Below the pieces are notes generated by a model, which saw nothing but the letters and a program-made list of their open reading frames with translations, had not been told where the DNA came from and searched no databases. This document shows positions 48,787-59,000 of a stretch of 64,000 nt of DNA, in pieces. Made by a program: the position numbers and the translations under genes. Within the stretch, counting starts at the first letter, position 1, and each line of letters opens with the position of its first letter. The stretch spans positions 427,001 through 491,000 of the forward strand of contig NZ_FLRH01000004.1 in NCBI RefSeq assembly GCF_900089585.1, written 5' to 3'. The stretch comes from Micromonospora sediminicola (lineage in GTDB: Bacteria; Actinomycetota; Actinomycetes; Mycobacteriales; Micromonosporaceae).

Positions 48787-51700
48787 TCAGTCCGTCACGG
48801 TCACCGAGACGGTACGGGGCGGCTGCTGGTACTGCCCGTGGTTGTCCATGCCGCGGATCGTCACCGTGTACGTGCCGGCCGGGATGACCGGTGACGTGTA
48901 CGCGAAGTTCGACCCCGGCGAGCCCGGGCTGGTGAGGAACGCCGCGATCCACGGGTAGTTGCCCGCCGTGCCCGGCTTGCTGAACGTGCCGGACGCGTTC
49001 ATCCCCTGCCCGGCGGTGTTCGCGATCTGCAGCTCCACCCGCTGCATCCCGACGTCGTCGACCGCCCGGCCGCTCACCACGATCCGGCCGCCGGTGTAGG
49101 CCTGCCCCTCGACCGGGGTGACGCTCGGCTCCAGCCTCGGGTCCAGGTCACCCGGGTAGACGAGGTACCGGGCGGTGGCGCCGGTGGTCGACCCGTCCTG
49201 CTGCCCCGCCGTGTCCACGGCCCACGCCTCCACGGTGAACGTGCCCTTGGTGGGCAGGTCGATCGCGAGCGTGAACGCGGTGCTCGTCGCGCCGGGCGCG
49301 GCCAGCGTCGCGTCGACGGTGGCGAACGCCGCCGCCATCGTGCCGTTGGGCTGCACGTACCGGCCGGTGTCCAGGTCGCGCAGCGCCACCCGGACCGCCC
49401 GTACGCCCTTGTCGTCGGTGGCGCTGCCGCTCAGGTCGAGGTGCAGCCGGTCGACGTCCTGGTTCACGCCGGTGAAGCTGAGCAGCCCGTTCGGGAAGGC
49501 GTCGCCGGGCACCTGGGCGGTGACGGTGAGCCGGCCCAGGTTGCCGGTGGACGTGGTCAGGCCCAGCTTGTCGGTGGCGCGTACCCGGAAGTCGTAGACG
49601 CCCGGGGTGAGCGGCACGGTGGTGAAGGACCAGTCGAACGTCGCCGCGTCGAGGTTCAACGGGGAGATCCGGTGGTACGCGGCCACCGAGTCGGCCCCCC
49701 AGGTGCCGTCCGCCGCCAGCGCCTCGCGGGTGGTGTTGTTGCGCAGGTAGATCTCGACCGACTTCAGGGCGTCGTCGTCGCTCGCCCGGCCGGCGAACGT
49801 GACCGTGGCGCCCGGCGCGACGGTCAGCGGCGCGGCGGCGGTCGGCGGCGTCATCGCCACCGGCGCGGTGATCGCCACGGTAGGCGGGACGCCGGTCGCG
49901 GAGACCGTCCAGTCCCGGGTGTCGCCGCGCAGGTCGCTCTGCCCGGCGGTGTCGACGGCGGTGGCGGCCATCCGCCACTGCCCCTCGGCCGGCAGCGTCA
50001 CCTCGAACTGCCAGGTGGTGGAGACCGCGCCGATCACGTCCGGCTCACCCCGGAAGGTGTTGTAGACCGGCGCGACGGTGCCGTCGTCCTGCAGGTAGCG
50101 GTTGTCCGAGGTGCGGAACGAGTAGACCAGCGCGTTGACGCCCTTGTCGTCGGTGGCGGTGCCGGTCGCGACGAAGCTCTTCGTCGCGAGCAGGCCGGCG
50201 ACCGGCGAGCTGATCCGGGTCGACGGCGGCAGGTCGTCGAAGCGGAACGCCTCGATCTTCTTGATCGCCTTGGTGGTGTCGCCGGCCTTGTTCCGGTCGA
50301 ACGTCTTCGCCTGCAACTGGTATTCGCCGGCGGGCAGGGACACCGGCAGGGTCCACGTGGTGGAGGTCGCGTTCGGGCTGGCCAGCGTCGCGAGGACACT
50401 GTTCGACGCGCCCCAGGTGGTCAGGTCGTCCTGGAGGTACTTGCGACTCCTGCGGTCCTGGATCTCCACCTGGACCTTGGCCACGCCGGCCGGGGCGAGC
50501 GCCTGGCCGCCGATGGCGAAGGACTCGCCGGCCTGCTTCACCGCGCCCTCGATCGGCGTGGTGATGGTGGTGTCCAGCGGCGCCGGCGCGGGCTCCCTGG
50601 ACAGGTCGAAGAACGCGACCCGGCCGGTGGTCTTGCCACCCTTGGTGTTGCCGTCACCGCCGACGAGCAGGCCGCGCGAGGTGGCCAGCATCGCCTTCTC
50701 CCCCTCGTACGAGTTGGAGCCGGGGTTCCACTCCAACGCCGTGCCGGTGATCGGGTCCAGCGCGCCGAGGTGGTCGCGGCGCACCACCTGGTCGCCGAGG
50801 CCGTAGCCGCTGAGCCCCTGACCGGTGCCGTAGCCGACGTTGTCCAGGCCGGGCCACGGCACGTTCGAGGTGGGCGACTCCTGCCAGCTGAAGTGCCCGC
50901 CGACGTAAACGGCGGTGGCGGTGATCGCGACGGAGTAGATGCTGTCGAAGTGCCGCGAGATCCAGAGCGGCTCGACGTGGTCGTTCCCGGTCAACGGGTA
51001 CGCGATGGCGGTGTCGTTGATCGGCGGACGGTCGCCGCCCGAGCCGCTGGTGACCACGAAGTACGAGTCGTCCGGCGCGATGTCGCCGCCGAAGACCCGC
51101 TGGATCCCGCCGACGAAGGACAGGTTGTCCTCCCACAGCCGGGTACGCCAGGGCAGCAGGGCCTTGCTGGCCGTACCGATCAGGGCCACGCCGTAGCGGT
51201 CCTGCCCGGCGATCTGCCGCCCGGTGTGCACGACCAGCAGCTTGCTGCGGTCGTGGGTGAGCTTGAGCTGCTGCACGGTGAGCATGCCGCCCACCCCGAT
51301 GCCGCCGGTGAGCGGCAGGTTGAACGCGGTGTCGACCGCGCCGCTGGTGGGGTTGAGCGCGACCAGGCCGCTGCGGGCGACGCCGTTGACGGTGGCGAAC
51401 TGACCACCGACGTAGACGGCGGTGGGGCTGACGGCCAGCGCGGTCCCCCGCGCGCTCGCGTTCGCGGTGAACGCCGCGACCGGCGCGCCGGTGGTCGGGT
51501 TGAGCCGGGCGATCTTGCGCTTGGTGACCCCGTTGATCGTGTTGAACGAGCCCGTGATGTAGAGCGAGGACCCGTCCGGCGACGCCTCCACGGCGGCGAC
51601 CGCGCCGTCGATGGTCGGCCGGAAGCCGGTGTCCACCTTCCCGGTGTCCAGGTTGTACGAGGCCAGCGACTTCTGGGCGATCGCCGTCCCGCCGACGTTC

Positions 51701-52017
51701 GCGATCGAGGTGAAGGTGCCCGCGATGAAGACGCGGTTGCCGATCACCTCGATGTCGGTGATCTCGCCGTTGGTGATCTGCGGCGTGTCGGTGCGGGGCG
51801 TGGACGGCACCAGCCGGGTGTCCCCGGGGGTGATCTGCGCCCTGGTGGCGACCGTACGGGCGGCGCCGATCGCCGCGCTGCCACCCAACGTCTCCGCGCC
51901 GCCGCGCCCGGTGGCGCCGGCGTCCCGGACGGTGACGGTGCCGGCGATCGCCGGCACTCCGGCCACCACGACCGCGCCGGCGGCGAGCACCGCGACCGCG
52001 CGACTCCAAACTCGCAT
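48787..52017 (-). CDS. Large secreted protein: propeller-like N-terminus plus five Ig-like modules
   Basis: 1076 residues. Signal peptide at the N-terminus (VWSRAVAVLAAGAVVVAGVPAIAG). Residues about 70-500 are made of propeller-like repeats of the delta-60/PQQ type (VFIAGTFTSIANVGGTA, LYITGSFNTINGVTKRKI, VYVGGQFATVNGVARSGLVALNPTSGAVDTAF, VYVGGHFSWQESP). From about 510 to the end there are five tandem Ig-like modules of 105-130 residues sharing the phrase ATDDKGV..V.v.lrd..tgrYLQ.dGT (for example TDDKGVNALVYSF, SDDDALKSVEIYL, TDDKGVRAVRVAL, VDDVGMQRVELQI). No catalytic motif or anchor is visible; a role at the cell surface or in adhesion is inferred. ATG at 52017 has GGGAGAG before it; the longer open frame to 52212 is rejected. 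Confidence 0.82.
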   Translation of the reverse strand: MRVWSRAVAVLAAGAVVVAGVPAIAGTVTVRDAGATGRGGAETLGGSAAIGAARTVATRAQITPGDTRLVPSTPRTDTPQITNGEITDIEVIGNRVFIAGTFTSIANVGGTAIAQKSLASYNLDTGKVDTGFRPTIDGAVAAVEASPDGSSLYITGSFNTINGVTKRKIARLNPTTGAPVAAFTANASARGTALAVSPTAVYVGGQFATVNGVARSGLVALNPTSGAVDTAFNLPLTGGIGVGGMLTVQQLKLTHDRSKLLVVHTGRQIAGQDRYGVALIGTASKALLPWRTRLWEDNLSFVGGIQRVFGGDIAPDDSYFVVTSGSGGDRPPINDTAIAYPLTGNDHVEPLWISRHFDSIYSVAITATAVYVGGHFSWQESPTSNVPWPGLDNVGYGTGQGLSGYGLGDQVVRRDHLGALDPITGTALEWNPGSNSYEGEKAMLATSRGLLVGGDGNTKGGKTTGRVAFFDLSREPAPAPLDTTITTPIEGAVKQAGESFAIGGQALAPAGVAKVQVEIQDRRSRKYLQDDLTTWGASNSVLATLASPNATSTTWTLPVSLPAGEYQLQAKTFDRNKAGDTTKAIKKIEAFRFDDLPPSTRISSPVAGLLATKSFVATGTATDDKGVNALVYSFRTSDNRYLQDDGTVAPVYNTFRGEPDVIGAVSTTWQFEVTLPAEGQWRMAATAVDTAGQSDLRGDTRDWTVSATGVPPTVAITAPVAMTPPTAAAPLTVAPGATVTFAGRASDDDALKSVEIYLRNNTTREALAADGTWGADSVAAYHRISPLNLDAATFDWSFTTVPLTPGVYDFRVRATDKLGLTTSTGNLGRLTVTAQVPGDAFPNGLLSFTGVNQDVDRLHLDLSGSATDDKGVRAVRVALRDLDTGRYVQPNGTMAAAFATVDATLAAPGATSTAFTLAIDLPTKGTFTVEAWAVDTAGQQDGSTTGATARYLVYPGDLDPRLEPSVTPVEGQAYTGGRIVVSGRAVDDVGMQRVELQIANTAGQGMNASGTFSKPGTAGNYPWIAAFLTSPGSPGSNFAYTSPVIPAGTYTVTIRGMDNHGQYQQPPRTVSVTVTD

Positions 52018-52218
52018 CGAGACAACTCTCCCTGTCCGCCGGGACGGCGCCCTCGGGTGGTTCCCGAGTCCGTCCGTCCGCGTGCCGGACGTCACCGTAG
52101 GAGGCAAGGACTTCTCGCGATACGCCGCCGCACCGGTAATCGACCGCCAGACATCAATTCCGCCCACACCGGTGGCCCCCCTCCACCGATCGGCCACCCC
52201 ACCCCACCCCACCCACCC

Positions 52219-52281
52219 CGTCGATCATGAAGTTGACCGCTCGATCCGCCCGTTTTGTCGCCGCCAACCTCATGATCGACG
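52219..52281. repeat. 17-bp inverted repeat with 29-base loop
   Basis: CGTCGATCATGAAGTTG (52219-52235) and CAACCTCATGATCGACG (52265-52281) are complementary at 16 of 17 positions. The element includes TGATCGAC/GTCGATCA and is far longer than a terminator stem. The secreted-protein gene begins 200 bases away. It resembles an intergenic repeat; copies elsewhere in the genome would have to be sought. Confidence 0.7.
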
Positions 52282-52554
52282 CCACGGTGGCGGGTGAGGT
52301 GGCGCGACCGTGGGTCGGGGGGTCTCCGGGGGAAGGAGGAGCTGGGGCGTGCGGGGTGACGGGCAGACGACTGACGGAGTGTCAAATGTCGACCGAAAAC
52401 GGGGGCGGAAAGTGCTCCGCAGAGGGCGCGGATATCCGACCGGGCGGCGCGCGCGACTGCGCAATTGTCGACACAATCGCCGGAGAACGGCGTGATCGGC
52501 TCCGGCACGCAGATCACCGGTCTGGCCGCCGGGCCGGCGCGAGGATTCCTCGTG

Positions 52555-52584
52555 ACGGTATGCCATCGAAGATCACCCTGTCAA
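52555..52584 (-). promoter_or_regulatory. Minus-strand promoter candidate
   Basis: On the minus strand TTGACA (52584-52579), an 18-base spacer, and TACCGT (52560-52555). Transcription would run leftward through the inverted repeat into the secreted-protein gene, giving a leader of about 530 bases, or it could make a separate small RNA. Confidence 0.45.
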
Positions 52585-53008
52585 CGATCCACATCAGACG
52601 CGGACTGAGCTGCTGAAACGTCCGCCAACGCGCCCACATAGACGTCATCGCCGCACGCATCAGGCAAATCCCTCCACAGTGCGGTGGAGGTGGCGGGAAA
52701 GGCGATGACCGACACGGGCGACATCACGGCGGTGGGCGACACGGGTGGCGACCGGGCCGGGTCGCAATCGCATTTCTTACCGGCGCGCGGGAATTGGCCG
52801 AACGTGCCGCCCCGGTCACCGAACGCACCGACTGCCGACACGATTCGGGGATCGGCGGGTGAAGATCGACGGTGACATGATGGGCGAGGTTCCCATCGAG
52901 GAATCCTGATCTTTTCCCACTATCCGGCTGACCGCACGGTCCGGCGCGGCGGCTGCCCGCGCCCGGATGCGGCCACCTCACGGCCGGGCAGCGACGAAGG
53001 CGGAGGCG

Positions 53009-56000
53009 ATGACGGACGTCCTGCGGACCCGGAGACCGGTGACCGCCCCACCGGCACGGCCCGACTCCGACCGGCCCGCGCCGGCCACGGCCGCCCAGCG
53101 CCAGATGTGGCAGTTGGACCGACTCGACCCGGGCTCGGCCGCCTACCTGGTGCCGCTGGCCTACCGGCTGCACGGCCCGCTCGACGTGGCGGCCCTGTCC
53201 GCCGCGCTCGACGACCTGGTGGCCCGGCACGCGGCGCTGCGCACCACGCTCGCCCGACCGCAGGCACCCGCCGGACAGCCGACCGGGCCGGGCGACGACG
53301 ATCCGACCCGGGTCGTCCAGGTGGTGCACGCGCCGCGCCCCGGGCTGCTGCGGGTGCACGACCTCAGCGGCCTGCCGAGCTGGCAACGCGACCGGGAGGT
53401 CCGGGCCCGGCTCCGGGCCGCCGCGCGTGACCCGCTCGACCTGGTACGCGGACCGGTGCTCCGGGCCGACCTGCTGCGGTGCGCGCCGGAGGAGCACGTG
53501 CTCCTGCTGACGATCCACCACGTCGCCGTCGACGAGTGGTCGCTGGGCATCCTCCACGAGGAGTGGGAACGGCTCTACGCCGCACACCGCGCCGGGGTGC
53601 CGGCCGGGCTCGACCCGGTCACGCACGACTGCCGCGACCACGCGCTGCGGCAGCGGGACTGGCTCGCCGGGGCGGAGGCGGCCGAGCAGCTCGACTACTG
53701 GCGCGGGCAGCTCGCGGGCGTTCCGGCGGCGCTCGACCTGCCCACCCGGGGGCCACGCCCGGCGGTGCCGTCCGACGCCGGCGCCTCGCTGAGCGTGCCG
53801 CTGGACGTACCGGCCGAGGCGCTGGCCGCGTTCTGCCGGCAGGCGCGGGTGTCGCCGTACATGGTGTTGCTGACCGTGCTGCACGTCCTGCTGGCCCGGT
53901 GGACCGGCGAGCGGGACGTGGTGGTCGGCACGCCGGTGGCCGGCCGGCGCGGCCCGGAGACGCGGCAGCTCGTCGGCCTGCTGCTCAACACCGTGGCGAT
54001 CCGCGCCCGGCTGGACGACGACCCGTCCTTCGCCACGCTGGTGGAGCGGGTACGCACCGCCGTGCTGGACGCGCTGAGCCGGGAGGAGCTTCCCTTCTCC
54101 ACCGTGGTGGAGACGCTGCGCCCGCCCCGACGGGCCGGCTTCAGCCCGCTGTTCCAGGTGATGTTCGTGCACGGCCGGGAGGCGGCCCCGCCCCGCCTGG
54201 ACGGTCTCGAGGTCAGCGCCGTGGAGGTGCCGCCCGCCACCGCGAAGTTCGACCTCACCGTGGCCGTACGGGAGAACGAGCAGGGTCTGCGGACCGTGCT
54301 GGAGTACCGCACGGAGCTGTTCGACGACGACGCGATGGCCCGACTCGCCGGGCACTTCCAGACGCTGCTGGCGTCGCTGCTCGCCGACCCGGGGGCGCCG
54401 GTCGGCTCGGCCGCGATGCTCACCGTCGAGGAGCACCGCCGGCTGGTCGAGGAGTGGAACCGCACCGCCACGCCGGACGAGCCGGACGAGCTGGTCCACA
54501 CGCTGATCGAGGAGCAGGCCCGGCGTACCCCCGACGGGGTGGCGGTGACCGACGGCGAGGCCGCGCTGAGCTACCGGGAGCTGCACGACCGGGCCGAGTC
54601 GCTGGCGGAGACGCTGCGCGGTCGGGGCGTGGGCGTCGGCGCCCTGGTCGGGGTGCTGCTGCCGCGCGCGGCGCCGTTCACCGTGGCGGTGCTGGCGGTG
54701 CTGCGGGCCGGCGCCGCCTACGTGCCGCTGGACCCGGCCAACCCGCCCGCCCGGCTGCGCCACCTGATCGGGGACACCGCCGCTCCGGTGGTGCTCACCT
54801 GCGCCGAGCTGGCACACCTCGTACCCGGGGACCGGGCGCTGCTGGTGCCGGGGCCGGAAGCGCCGGCTACGGGGGCCGGGCCGGCGCGCGGCGGCGGGCC
54901 ACGACGGCGGGCGCGTCGCCGGCCCACGCCGTCGGCCGACGAGCTGGCCTACGTCATCCACACCTCCGGTTCGACCGGCCACCCCAAGGGCGTGATGGTC
55001 ACCCACCGGGGTGTGGCGAACTACGTGCGCTGGGCCGCTCAGGCGTACCGGCTGCGGCCGGGCGACGTCGTCCCGCTGCACTCCTCGGTCGGGTTCGACC
55101 TGACCGTGACCAGCCTGCTGGTGCCGTTGGCCGCCGGCGCCACGGTCCGAATGATCGGCGAGCACCTCGGCCCGGCGGCGCTGGGCGAGGCGCTGCGCGA
55201 CACCGCCACGCCGTTCGGCCTGGTCAAGATCACTCCGGCCCAGTTGGAGCTGGTCACCCACCAGCTGCGCCCGGACGAGCTGGCCGGGCGGACCCGGTGC
55301 TTCGTGATCGGCGGCGAGAACCTGCGCGCCGACCAGGTGGCGCCGTGGCGGCGGCACGCGCCGGAGACCGCGCTGGTCAACGAGTACGGCCCGACCGAGA
55401 CGGTGGTCGGCTGCGCCGCGTACGAGGTGGAGCCCGGCACGCCCGCTGACGGTTCGGTGCCGATCGGCCGGCCGATCGCCAACACCGCGCTGCACGTGCT
55501 CGACGCGTGGGGCAACCCGGCGCCGGTGGGCGTGGCCGGCGAGCTGTACGTGGGCGGCGCCGGGGTGGCGCGCGGCTACCTCGGCCAGCCGACCGTCACG
55601 GCCGAGCGGTTCCTCCCCGACCCCTTCGCCGGGACGCCGGGCGCGCGGCTGTACCGCACCGGCGACCTGGTCCGCCGCCGGCCCGACGGCGTCCTGGAGT
55701 ACCTGGGCCGCACCGACCGGCAGGTCAAGGTGCGCGGCTACCGGGTGGAGTGCGGCGAGATCGAGGCGGCGGTCCGGCGGCACCGGCCGGACGTCGACGT
55801 GACCGTCCAACTGCGCCACGACGACCCGGCCGACCCCCGGCTGGTCGCGTACCTGGCCGGCGGCGGGACCGGTCCGGCCGAGCTGCGGGCCGCGCTCGCC
55901 GCCGAGCTGCCGTCCTGGCTGGTGCCGGACGCGTTCGTCCGGCTCGACGCGCTGCCGCTGACCGGCAACGGCAAGGTGGACGCCGACGCGCTGCCCGCGC

Positions 56001-59000
56001 CCGGCCCGGCGGCGGCCGTCCCGCCCGCCTCCACGCCCGGCCCGGCGGCGGCCTCGCCGTCCGCCGGCCCCGCGCCCTCCGCCGGCACCGTCGCGCCGGT
56101 CCCGCCCGTCCGGTGGGACGGCGACCGGGTACGCCTGGAACGGCTGGTCGCCGAGGTGTGGCGGGAGGTGCTCGGCGTCGACGAGGTCGGCGTCCGGGAC
56201 AGCTTCTTCGACCTCGGCGGGCACTCGATGCGGCTGCTGGCCGTGCTCGACCGGCTGCGCGCCCGGCTCGGTGACGTGCTCACCGCCACCGACCTGTTCC
56301 GCCACCCCACCGTCGAGTCGCTGGCCGCGTACCTGGTCTCGGGGACGACGACCGGGGCGGAGCCGGAACCCGCGCCGCAGGCCCCGCCGCGCGCCGGCGC
56401 CGCGGTGGCCGCCGGTTCGGCGGAGGCGCTGGTCGCCGTCGTCGGCATGGCCTGCCGGTTCCCCGGGGCGCGCACGGTCGACGAGTTCTGGGCCAACATC
56501 CGCGACGGGGTGGAGTCGGTCCGCGAGTTCACCGTCGAGGAGATGCTCGCCGACGGCGCGGACCCGGCCCGGATCGACGACCCGGCGTACGTGCGCGCCG
56601 GCACCCACCTGCCCGGCATCGACGAGTTCGACGCGGCGTTCTTCGGCTTCACGCCCCGGGAGGCGGAGACGCTCGACCCGCAGCACCGGCTGCTGCTGGA
56701 GTGCGCCTGGCACGCCCTGGAGCACGCCGGGCACGACCCGTCCCGCCACCCCGGCCGGGTCGGCCTGTTCGCCGGCTCGGGCCGCAGCTCCTACCTGCTC
56801 GACCACCTCAACGGCCGGCCGGAGCTGACCGGCGCGCTCAGCGAGCACCAGATCTCCCTCGGCAACGACAAGGACTTCCTGCTCAGCCGCGTCGCCTACC
56901 AGCTCGACCTGACCGGTCCGGCGGTCACCGTGGCCACCGCCTGCTCCACCTCGCTGGTGGCCGTGCACCTGGGCCGGCAGAGCCTGCTGGCCGGCGAGTC
57001 GGACGTGGTCCTGGCCGGCGGCGTCAGCGTCTTCCCGGCCCAGCGGCGCGGCTACCTGCACCACGACGGGGGCATCTACTCCCCCGACGGGCACTGCCGG
57101 CCGTTCAGCGCCGAGGCGCGCGGCAGCATCGAGTCCAGCGGCGTGGGCGTGGTGGTGCTCAAGCGGCTGGCCGACGCGCTGGCCGCCGGCGACACGGTCT
57201 ACGCGGTGATCCGCGGCTCGGCGATCAACAACGACGGGGCCCGCCGCACGGGCTACACCGCGCCGGGCGTCGCCGGGCAGGTCGAGGTGATCAGCAGCGC
57301 GCTGGCCGCCGCCCGGGTGGACCCGCGCTCGGTGGGCTATGTGGAGGCGCACGGCACCGGCACCACGCTCGGCGACCCGATCGAGGTGGCCGCGCTGACC
57401 GAGGCGTTCCGGCGCGGCACCGACGAGCGTGGCTTCTGCGCGCTCGGCTCGGTCAAGGCGAACATCGGGCACACCGACGCCGCGGCCGGGGTGGCCGGCC
57501 TGATCAAGACCGTGATGGCGCTGTGGACGCGGACGCTGCCGCCGACGATCAACGTGGAGCGTCCCCACCCGGGCATCGACTTCGCGTCCGGCCCGTTCCG
57601 GCTCGACGGCGCGGCCCGGCCGTGGCCCGGCGACGGTCCGCGCCGGGCCGGGGTCAGCTCGTTCGGCATGGGCGGCACCAACGCGCACGTCGTCCTGGAG
57701 GAGCCGCCGGCGTCGCCGGTCGCGCCGCCGGCCCCGCCCGCGCCGGGGCCCCGGCTGCTGACGCTGTCGGCGCGTACCCCGGCCGCGCTGGAGAGCGCCA
57801 CCCGGCAGCTGCGCGACCACCTCGACGCCCACCCCCGGGTGGTGCTCGCGGACGTCGCGGCGGCGCTGGGCCGCCGGGCGGCGATGCCGCACCGCCGGTA
57901 CGTGGTCGCGGCGGACCGCGCCGACGCGGTGGCCGCGCTCGACGCCCCGCAGCGCCAGTTCACCGGCGTCCACCCGGGTGGCCGGCGGACGCTGGCGTTC
58001 GCCTTCCCCGGCCACGGCGCCCAGCACGTGGCGATGGGCGCCGGGCTCCACCGGGCCGAGCCGACCTACCGGGCCGTGGTGGACGAGTGCGCCGAGCTGC
58101 TCGGCGGCGACCTGGCCCGGGACCTGCGGGCCGTGCTGTGCCCGGAGCCGGGCGGGCACGCGGTGGCGGAGGAACTGCTGGCCCGCCCCCGCCTGGTGCA
58201 ACCGGCGCTGTTCGTGACCGGCTACGCGCTGGCCCGGACGCTGCTGGCGCGCGGCGTCACACCGGACGTGATGGTCGGTCACAGCCTCGGCGAGTACGTG
58301 GCCGCCTGCCTCGCCGGGGTGTTCTCCCTGGACGACGCGCTGCGCCTGGTACGGGTCCGGGGCGAGCTGGTGGAGCGGACGCCGGTCGGCGCGATGCTGG
58401 CGGTCGCGCTGCCCGAGTCGGCGGTGACCGCGCTGCTCGACGAGGGCGTGTCGCTGGCCGCGGTGAACGCCCCGCGGCTGTGCGTGGTCTCCGGCGACCC
58501 GGCGGCGGTCGGCCGGGTGCGGGAGCGGCTCACCGCCGACGGTGTCGTCTGCCGCCCGCTGCGGGTGGCCCGCGGCTACCACTCGGCGCTGCTCGACCCG
58601 GTGCTCGACGAGTTCGCCGCGCACGCCGCCCGGGTGCGGTACGCCGAACCCGAGCGCCCCTACCTGAGCAACCTGACCGGCGGTCCGGTCACCCCGGGGC
58701 TGGTCACCGACCCGGCGTACTGGGTGCGGCACCTGCGCGAGCCGGTCCGCTTCGCCGCGTCGGCCGCGTTCCTCGCCGAGCAGGACGCGACGGTGGCCGA
58801 GGTGGGGCCCGGGAACGCCCTCGGCGGCCTGGTCCGGCTGGCCGGGCTGCGGCCGGCGCAGGCGGTGGCGATGATGCGGCACCCCCGCGCCGAGGCCGAC
58901 GACGTCGGCACGCTGCTCGACGCGGTGGGCCGGCTCTGGCTGACCGGGGTGCCGGTCGACCTGGAACGGTTCCCCGGCGACGGGGACCGGCGGCTGCCGT

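Larger units (their letters stand above)
52018..53008. other. Gene-free kilobase between the secreted-protein gene and the megasynthase
   Basis: No convincing protein gene. It holds the upstream region of the secreted protein (minus strand), a hairpin GGTGGCC/GGCCACC (52171-52198), the long inverted repeat at 52219-52281, and a minus-strand promoter at 52555-52584. Small open frames (for example 52684-52875) lack protein-like composition and ribosome binding sites. The right end (52900-53000) should contain the megasynthase promoter; I see only a poor candidate around CACTATCCGG (52918-52927). Confidence 0.6.

Noticed and set aside
48787..52212. A longer start for the secreted propeller/Ig protein
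   Set aside because: The signal peptide begins at the ATG at 52017; the extension has no protein-like character and runs into the intergenic hairpins.
52227..52875. Short open frames in the gene-free kilobase
   Set aside because: No ribosome binding sites, no conserved-looking sequence, and overlap with the inverted repeat.
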